From the NCBI GenBank assembly GCA_934130325.1, contig CAKOYA010000010.1:1-37484 (forward strand): DNA of 37,484 bases, in the 5' to 3' direction. The stretch comes from an uncultured Clostridia bacterium. GTDB taxonomy: Bacteria; Bacillota; Clostridia; TANB77; CAG-465. A program made the translations under genes and the position numbers. Below, piece by piece: positions 32,131 to 37,484 of this stretch (the stretch's first letter is position 1; each line of letters starts with the position of its first letter). Below the pieces are notes generated by a model. The model was not told where the DNA came from. It ran no database searches and saw nothing but the letters and a program-made list of their open reading frames with translations.

Positions 32131-32686
32131 GTTTAAGGCAATGAATTAAGTAAACGTTGCGGCTTAAGGTCAAGTCGGTTTTCCCTACTTTCTACCAATC
32201 GTTACCTCCTGGCGGTTTCCCTTTAAAGTAAGCAATTATATAAATAATCACTTGATCACCACTTAGTCCACACTTTAATCCCTAATACATCTGTAAAACA
32301 ACAGTCTAGAGGCTTTCCCAAACAGACCTTTCCATATGTTTATTCGCTTTTGCAAATGTAATTTCAAAAACAAATATAAATGCAATTTGGCCAAATCATA
32401 TTCATATTTAACGTTCTATTCGCTACATTCACTCACGACAGACTACAACTAATATTAGTACTCTCTAATACTAGGTTTTCATCATAGAATATATATATGA
32501 TGCCTCTCGAAAAGAAGGCACTGGTTCTACATGCCATTGTAGATGCACCTTAATTTCTTTCTCCATACAAATGCCCTCATCTGGGCGATAAAAGCAAATA
32601 TACAAAGCTTCAACGATATGTCCTGTGATGGATTTTTAGGCCCACCTTCACATATGGGATTCTGACTAGAATACTGCGCCTTTAAC
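32131..32686 (-). ncRNA. OLE RNA candidate (about 556 nt)
   Basis: A non-coding, relatively GC-rich stretch upstream of the oapA-like gene. Ends pair: GTTAAAGGC at the 5' side (32678-32686) with GCCTTAAAC at the 3' side (32131-32139), 8 of 9 bases. Internal hairpins on the minus strand include CATCATA / TATGATG, TCTACA / TGTAGA closed further by GGTGC / GTGCC, and TAGTATTAG / CTAATATTA. A promoter lies right at the 5' end. Size, the adjacent membrane-protein gene and lack of an open frame match OLE (ornate, large, extremophilic) RNA. It lacks the signatures of RNase P or tmRNA. I could not compare it with the OLE covariance model. Confidence 0.72.
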
Positions 32687-32692
32687 AACTAT

Positions 32693-32721
32693 ATTATAAC
32701 ATAATTATTCAGAAAAATCAA
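32693..32721 (-). promoter_or_regulatory. Promoter of the OLE-oapA unit
   Basis: -35 TTGATT (32716-32721), 17 bp, -10 TATAAT (32693-32698). Start of transcription near 32686 coincides with the pairing 5' end of the RNA. Confidence 0.75.
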
Positions 32722-32746
32722 ATTTATTCTTTTTTATAATAATTTC

Positions 32747-32772
32747 AGTTAAATATTTTTCAGTATTTAACT
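32747..32772. repeat. Inverted repeat between OLE and spoVB
   Basis: Perfect 9-bp arms AGTTAAATA and TATTTAACT with an 8-base loop, in the divergent gap. It could be an operator for either unit. Confidence 0.6.
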
Positions 32773-32826
32773 ATTATCATACTATTAAATATTAATCATA
32801 TACATTTAATTATAAAAGGTGATACT

Positions 32827-34333
32827 ATGAAAAAGGCCAAATTATTTATAATTAACAGTATTATACTCACTTCTACTTCTTTTATAATAAGAACTGTTGG
32901 TATGTCATTTAATGCATATATATCCAACAAAATTGGTGCCGAAGGTACAGGACTCTTTCAACTTATACTTTCAATATACCTTTTTGCAATAACTCTTGCC
33001 ACTTCTCGGAATAAGTATAGCAGCTACAAGGTTAGTAACTGAGGAATTTACCAAATCAAACAATAAAGGTGCAAAAATTGTAATATATAAATGTATATTA
33101 TATAGTTTAATACTTGGTATAGCTTCAGGTCTTGTCATTATACTATTTTCCGGTTTCATTGTTAATAATTGCCTTCATAACAAAATAACAAAAGCTCCCA
33201 TTTATGCAATAGCTTTAGGACTGCCATTTATATCAATGTCTGCAGCAATAAACGGTTACTTTTCAGCTGTAAGAAAAGTTTTTAAAACGGCCTCCTCACA
33301 AATACTGGAACAATTTGTTAAAATATTTGTAACAAGTTTTTTATTATCGTTTTTCTTACCAAAAGGTTTAGAGTACGCATGTCTTTGTTTAATAATAGGG
33401 GATGTAATATCAGAAATTATATCTTTTACTTATATTTTTATACTATATAAATCTGATAAAAAGAAATATAACGATAGCGGTAATGTAGAAAACAAAAATT
33501 ATAGCAAAGAAATACTTGGAATATCTCTTCCAATTGCACTTACATCATACATCAGATCTGGTCTTTCTACGTTGAAGCAATTAATAATTCCTATAAGATT
33601 AGAAAAATCAGGAATTTCATGTAGTAAAGCCCTTGCAGATTATGGAATAGTTAGTGGAATGGCATTACCACTAATACTTTTTCCAAATGTGATAATAATT
33701 TCTATAAGTAATTTACTTATACCTGAATACTCTTCATTTTATGCAAAGAATGATACTACTCAAATAAATAAAATTAGTACTAAATTGCTAAAAATAACTT
33801 TTTTATTCTCAATATGCGTGTTTGGAGTTTTTTTTACTTTTCCAGAAGAGTTATGTAATTTAATATATCAAGATAAAAGTGTTATTTTTTTTGTTAAACT
33901 ACTATGTCCACTTATCGTGCTAATGTATGTTGATAGTATTGCTGATGGAATGTTAAAGGGATTAAACGAACAAGTTGCAGTAATGAAGTGTAACATACTA
34001 GATTTATTTATAAGTACTGGTCTTCTCTATTTTCTTCTTCCAGTACTTGGAATTTATGGATATATTGTGGTTTTGTATGTAAGTGAATTATTAAACACTA
34101 TTATAAGTATGATACAACTTATAAGAATTTCAAAGGTAAAAATTAAATTTCTATCATGGGTTATTTTACCAATTTTTGGTATTATACTATCTAGATATAT
34201 AATTAAATTTATAAATATAAACATTTCCTGTAATGTTTTCTCACTCGTAATTGAGATAATGTTATTCAGTATAATATATATAGGATTTTTGTCTTTTGCA
34301 AATATCATATCAAAAAAAGATTTTAAATTATAA
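32827..34333 (+). CDS. spoVB: Stage V sporulation protein B (MATE-type flippase), split by a +1 shift
   Basis: The start ATG at 32827 follows AAGGTG. The zero frame reads FIIRTVGMSFNAYISNKIGAEGTGLFQLILS ... LATS then runs out of family sequence and stops at 33042. Dropping one base at about 33006 gives LATS-GISIAATRLVTEEFTK and the remaining transmembrane segments to 34333, for 501 residues, the usual SpoVB length. The site is TTCTCGGAA, identical to that in trmD: TCT C GGA instead of TCT GGA. SpoVB is a polysaccharide-flippase family protein needed for spore cortex assembly in Bacillus. About 14 membrane segments are expected in the joined protein. I read the gene as functional through recoding, or as freshly mutated. 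Confidence 0.85.
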
Positions 34334-34398
34334 AATTCAATTTTAAGAATATTACAGTTCTATTACGAATATATTTTCTTAAGGAGAGTGATAATTTA

Positions 34399-35661
34399 AT
34401 GAATCCATTTGAAGAAAAGCCAATGAATATAGAAAAAAGTATAGAAAATTGGTGTGAAATTTATCCTAAACAATACAACAAATATGAAACTAATCCATAT
34501 ACTAAAACACGTATAATTCTAATGAATGGTACAGAATTTGAAGCAAATTGGTTCTCACACCAATTTTCAAGAAATTGTAATAATAATGAGTTACGTAGAG
34601 AACTTGCACTAACACGAAGAATAGAAAAGCAGCAACAAATGAAAATTGCACATCTTAAGCCAATAAATGAAAATATTTTAGAGACTACTATTTCCTATGA
34701 ACAGCTCGCTGTTGATTTGACTGCAAGACTTGCCCAAAACGAACCTGACCCAAACGTAAAATCTGCCCTTGATTTTGCTTTACTTGAAGACTTCGATCAT
34801 CTATATAGGTACTCTGATTTATTGGATATGGAATATGGTATACAAGCAGAAAAATTAGTAGGAAGGTATACAGAAATTATGCCTGGTAGACCTACAATTT
34901 CTGAGCATAGATATCCTTTTGATGATATAAAGAATTTTATTGATAATAGATATGCTTCACCAATTACTAAATTAAATGTAAATATAATAACGGCTGCTGA
35001 ACAACAGACAATGAACTTCTATATGAATATTGGTCAGTATTATACATCTGACTTAGGAAGAAGATTATATCAAGAAATAGGATTAATTGAAGAGCAGCAC
35101 GTAAGTCAATATGGCAGTTTAATTGATCCAAATCAAACATGGTTAGAAAATTTATTAAATCATGAGTACACAGAATGCTACCTTTATTATTCATGCTATT
35201 GTGACGAAACAGATCCATATATAAAATGTATATGGGAGCGTTTCTTTGAAATGGAAATTACACATTTACATAGAGCAGCACATTTACTTGAAAAATATGA
35301 AGGTAAACACTGGCAACAAATTATACCAAATGGAACCTTCCCAACACTTTTAACATTAGGCCCTAATATTGAATATGTAAGAAATATATTATGCAACACA
35401 GCAAGTTATACAGCTATGCAGGAATCGTATATTCCAGTATGTGACGCACCTAAAAATTTTGACTTCTTTACATATCAAAATATTGTAAATGAGACTCCAA
35501 ATATAGTTCCAAGTCATATTACAATAGATAAATATATTAAATGTAATGGTTGTGATTATAGATTTGAAGTAGCTCCAAATCCAGTTGAATGCTTACAAAA
35601 TAGAAAAATAGATAATGTCTGTGTAGGTCGTGAACCATTATGTGGAGATGATTGTTGTTAA
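34399..35661 (+). CDS. Ferritin-like protein with three Glu...ExxH half-sites and a Cys-rich tail
   Basis: 420 residues. Two helix pairs show the ferritin-like diiron spacing: E201 with E231-x-x-H234, and E256 with E286-x-x-H289, each exactly 30 residues apart. A third similar pair, E101 with D131-x-x-H134, has the same 30-residue spacing. The last 45 residues carry seven Cys (CNGC, then ECL, VCV, LCG, DCC), suggesting another metal site. AAGGAG lies 12 bases before the ATG and a strong terminator follows. Relatives are annotated as hypothetical or ferritin-like; catalysis is unknown. There is no signal peptide. An oxidative-stress or spore-related role is only a guess. Confidence 0.65.
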   Translation: MNPFEEKPMNIEKSIENWCEIYPKQYNKYETNPYTKTRIILMNGTEFEANWFSHQFSRNCNNNELRRELALTRRIEKQQQMKIAHLKPINENILETTISYEQLAVDLTARLAQNEPDPNVKSALDFALLEDFDHLYRYSDLLDMEYGIQAEKLVGRYTEIMPGRPTISEHRYPFDDIKNFIDNRYASPITKLNVNIITAAEQQTMNFYMNIGQYYTSDLGRRLYQEIGLIEEQHVSQYGSLIDPNQTWLENLLNHEYTECYLYYSCYCDETDPYIKCIWERFFEMEITHLHRAAHLLEKYEGKHWQQIIPNGTFPTLLTLGPNIEYVRNILCNTASYTAMQESYIPVCDAPKNFDFFTYQNIVNETPNIVPSHITIDKYIKCNGCDYRFEVAPNPVECLQNRKIDNVCVGREPLCGDDCC

Positions 35662-35670
35662 TATATTAAA

Positions 35671-35700
35671 AAGGGTGCTTAGATTTTACTAAGTACCCTT
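35671..35700. terminator. Strong bidirectional terminator
   Basis: 12-bp stem AAGGGTGCTTAG / CTAAGTACCCTT (one G-U pair) with loop ATTTTA, between convergent genes; the minus-strand side is followed by TTTTT. Confidence 0.85.
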
Positions 35701-35715
35701 CTTGTTCATAATCTC

Positions 35716-37110
35716 TTATTGCCAATCAAGTATTGGATATCCATTATTTACATTATTTGTATCTTTCTTATACGATGTGTATCCATTTGAATTTAAAAAT
35801 CGTATCGCCAAATCAGTCTTTAAGTTTTCTAATTTAATTTGTTCTATATTTTCTACACTTAAATCATCATCATTTTCATCTTTTTCTCCAAAGTAAGTTG
35901 TATCTGATAAATAATAACAGTTTTTAATTGTACTAGCTACAGGTTTTCCTACCAAACTTCCATATACTTTTCCAGAAACTTCACCAATGTTATAGCAGTT
36001 ATATATATCATAACCTACACACGATGCTAATATTCCCCCAGCATATCCATCTTTTGATGTAATTTTACCAGTATTATAACAATTTAATATACTTCCACTA
36101 TCTACTTCTCCTACAGTTATTCCACCAGCGTTTCCTGCAGACTCTACTTTAGATGAATTATAACAGTTTATTACTTTTGCATCACAAATCCAATTTACTA
36201 ATCCTGCTGCACTAATACCTCCATTAATGGAATTATTTACACTACCACAATCTTTTATAACTCCAGATTCATGAGGAGTAGAATTTGTTGACCCACAAAG
36301 ATTTGCTACTATTGCTGCTGCATATTTTCCTGAAATAGTTGAATCTTTAACAATCAGATTATTTACTGAAGCTTCAAATCCCCCCAAAGATGATACATAA
36401 CCAAATAAAGCCGCAAAATCACAAGGACTATTAGTAATTTTCATATTTGATATAGAATGATAATCTCCATCAAATACACCGTTGAATTCAGTAACATAAT
36501 AAGCCCCAGTGCCATCATCTATACTAGTACCACCAATAGGTGTCCATTCAATATTATTTAAATCTATGTCACTTGTAAGCTTTATTGTTTTTCCTTTAAA
36601 GCTATCAGTTCCCTCATTTACAATCTTTGCAAGCCCTGCTAATTCAGATGCTTTAGATATTTCAAATGTATTGCTAGTTTTGTTGTTATCATACCACACT
36701 ATATCTATGCTTCCATCCCACACGTTTATCCTCTTTATTCCTGCCTCTTGTGCCCAATTTTTTTCTTCTTCACTACTTTTTTCTGTTAGCATTATTTTTC
36801 CATCTTCTATTACTATTATATCTTTATATTTCTTTGTACTTGGTAACTTACTTACCATATCATCTCCTGATAAAGTAATACTTCCAATATTTGCCCCCAT
36901 ATTATCTACATATTTACTTGCTATATACATATTTAACTCTTCTTCTATAGTTTTCATGTCATTTAAAAATACTGCTTTTCTTGCACTTTCTATTGGATTA
37001 TTTTTCGCTACTGTAAGTATTACAGATACTGAAAGTATCACTATTACCACTATCGTTATAACTAATACTATTAGTGATATTCCCCTTTTGTTTTTTCCTT
37101 TGTTTTTCAT
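35716..37110 (-). CDS. Pilin-like surface protein with GLUG-type repeats
   Basis: 464 residues from the ATG at 37110, 8 bases after AAGGAGG. The N-terminus KNKGKNKRGISLIVLVITIV is a type IV prepilin-like leader: basic residues, Gly, then a long hydrophobic helix; the usual Glu at +5 is absent. The C-terminal two thirds are GLUG-like repeats rich in G-x-A-G-G-I/L-V and the phrase NCYNxGxI/VxxxxxxGG, ending with YPILDWQ. Such proteins are common in gut Clostridia and are thought to be surface-displayed adhesins or pseudopilins. The leader repeat with a variable TA tract lies directly upstream. The gene has a strong shared terminator. Confidence 0.8.
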   Translation of the reverse strand: MKNKGKNKRGISLIVLVITIVVIVILSVSVILTVAKNNPIESARKAVFLNDMKTIEEELNMYIASKYVDNMGANIGSITLSGDDMVSKLPSTKKYKDIIVIEDGKIMLTEKSSEEEKNWAQEAGIKRINVWDGSIDIVWYDNNKTSNTFEISKASELAGLAKIVNEGTDSFKGKTIKLTSDIDLNNIEWTPIGGTSIDDGTGAYYVTEFNGVFDGDYHSISNMKITNSPCDFAALFGYVSSLGGFEASVNNLIVKDSTISGKYAAAIVANLCGSTNSTPHESGVIKDCGSVNNSINGGISAAGLVNWICDAKVINCYNSSKVESAGNAGGITVGEVDSGSILNCYNTGKITSKDGYAGGILASCVGYDIYNCYNIGEVSGKVYGSLVGKPVASTIKNCYYLSDTTYFGEKDENDDDLSVENIEQIKLENLKTDLAIRFLNSNGYTSYKKDTNNVNNGYPILDWQ

Positions 37111-37144
37111 ATATATCCTCCTTATTTTTACATATAACAACTTA

Positions 37145-37260
37145 ATTATATCATATTTATTTTTTAACAATATTATAAAATGGCCGATATATATACAGCC
37201 GCAAGGCTTTCAGACTTTATTACGTTTTTGTTATTTTTTTGTTACATTTTATTTACTTTT
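37145..37260 (-). repeat. Right copy of the leader repeat, with a (TA)4 tract
   Basis: Matches 22-105 with the same TGGCCG, TA tract, CAGCCGCAAGGCTTTCAG order. TATAAT lies at 37145-37150 on the minus strand just before the pilin-like gene. The TA run is 4 units (37188-37195) against 13 in the left copy. Promoter or 5' leader of the gene at 35716; the hairpin GGCTG / CGGCC plus T-rich sequence could stop transcription. Confidence 0.75.
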
Positions 37261-37484
37261 ATATATTGAAAAAAGTTGATTCATAACTTTTATTAATTAT
37301 ACTTTTTGTCATTATACAATGATATATACATTTTTTTAATACTTTACACCAAAGCTTGTAATAATTTAAAATCTTATTTCAAAGAGAATAAATATTTAAT
37401 TGCCTTATATAATTGTCGAAAGTTTAAAGTATTTCCACGACTTTTGTCAAATACATATTTTTTTTTAAAATCTACTTTACTTAT
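37261..37484. other. AT-rich right end without a gene
   Basis: No coding frame with a ribosome site is seen on either strand. It is T-rich on the plus strand and may hold further upstream control sequence of the pilin-like gene. Confidence 0.5.

Noticed and set aside
32131..32686. RNase P RNA or tmRNA
   Set aside because: No RNase P GGAAAGUCC-type conserved segment and no tmRNA tRNA-like ends or tag frame; the neighbouring oapA-like gene favours OLE.
36509..37279. 256-residue plus-strand open frame
   Set aside because: It is antisense to the pilin-like gene with its clear prepilin leader, repeats and ribosome site, so it is a shadow.

Overview
The window is very AT-rich (well under 35 % GC by eye). 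Gene order and families point to a low-GC, endospore-forming member of the Bacillota, most likely an uncultured gut-type Clostridia relative. The supporting markers are SpoVB and YlbJ (sporulation), the ylxM-ffh-rpsP-khpA-rimM-trmD-rplS block, rbgA next to a dprA-like gene, an OLE-like RNA beside an oapA-like gene, Arg codons dominated by AGA, and strong GGAGG ribosome sites. Most genes lie on the minus strand.

Layout. 1-400: AT-rich leader repeat whose second copy lies at the right end (37145-37260). 410-3370: a membrane-anchored propeller-like protein, a degenerate DprA-like protein and the ribosome GTPase RbgA. 3363-6462: two tandem cassettes, each a RhuM-family gene followed by a four-helix membrane protein of about 145 residues. 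Each RhuM gene carries a perfect 12+1+12 palindrome at the same codons, and the two palindromes differ by compensatory changes. 6520-6865: debris of a GNAT acetyltransferase and of DinD. 6866-10012: a tightly packed base-damage repair operon (radical-SAM SPL-like pseudogene, ogt, tag, a UDG-superfamily protein, a Ham1/ITPase-like protein), with a second Ham1-like gene divergent at 10165.

10846-14719: ribosome and signal-recognition-particle operon behind a consensus promoter. 14744-19463: priA, phosphohexomutase, cytidylate-kinase-like protein, RNA polymerase omega. 19517-25656: rRNA methyltransferase, YlbJ, and two tandem class A penicillin-binding proteins. 25882-29098: a small Tyr/Gln-rich protein and a glycosyltransferase / flippase-like / SDR operon. 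29304-31455: a 618-residue coiled-coil protein preceded by an untracked 42-residue ORF. 31528-32721: oapA-like gene downstream of a structured RNA of about 556 nt (OLE candidate) with its own promoter. 32827-34333: spoVB. 34399-35661: an unusual ferritin-like protein. 35716-37110: pilin-like GLUG-repeat surface protein.

Most striking observation: two genes that should be intact, trmD and spoVB, are each split by one extra base at the same 9-mer, TTCTCGGAA. In both, TCT GGA (Ser-Gly) has become TCT C GGA, so the zero-frame codon after TCT is CGG. Scanning the other genes by eye I found no in-frame CGG anywhere else, although CGT and CGA occur. This fits +1 frameshifting (or quadruplet decoding) at a rare or unassigned CGG codon. 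The same TCT GGA context is read normally in rbgA and ylbJ, which argues against a simple systematic base-calling error.
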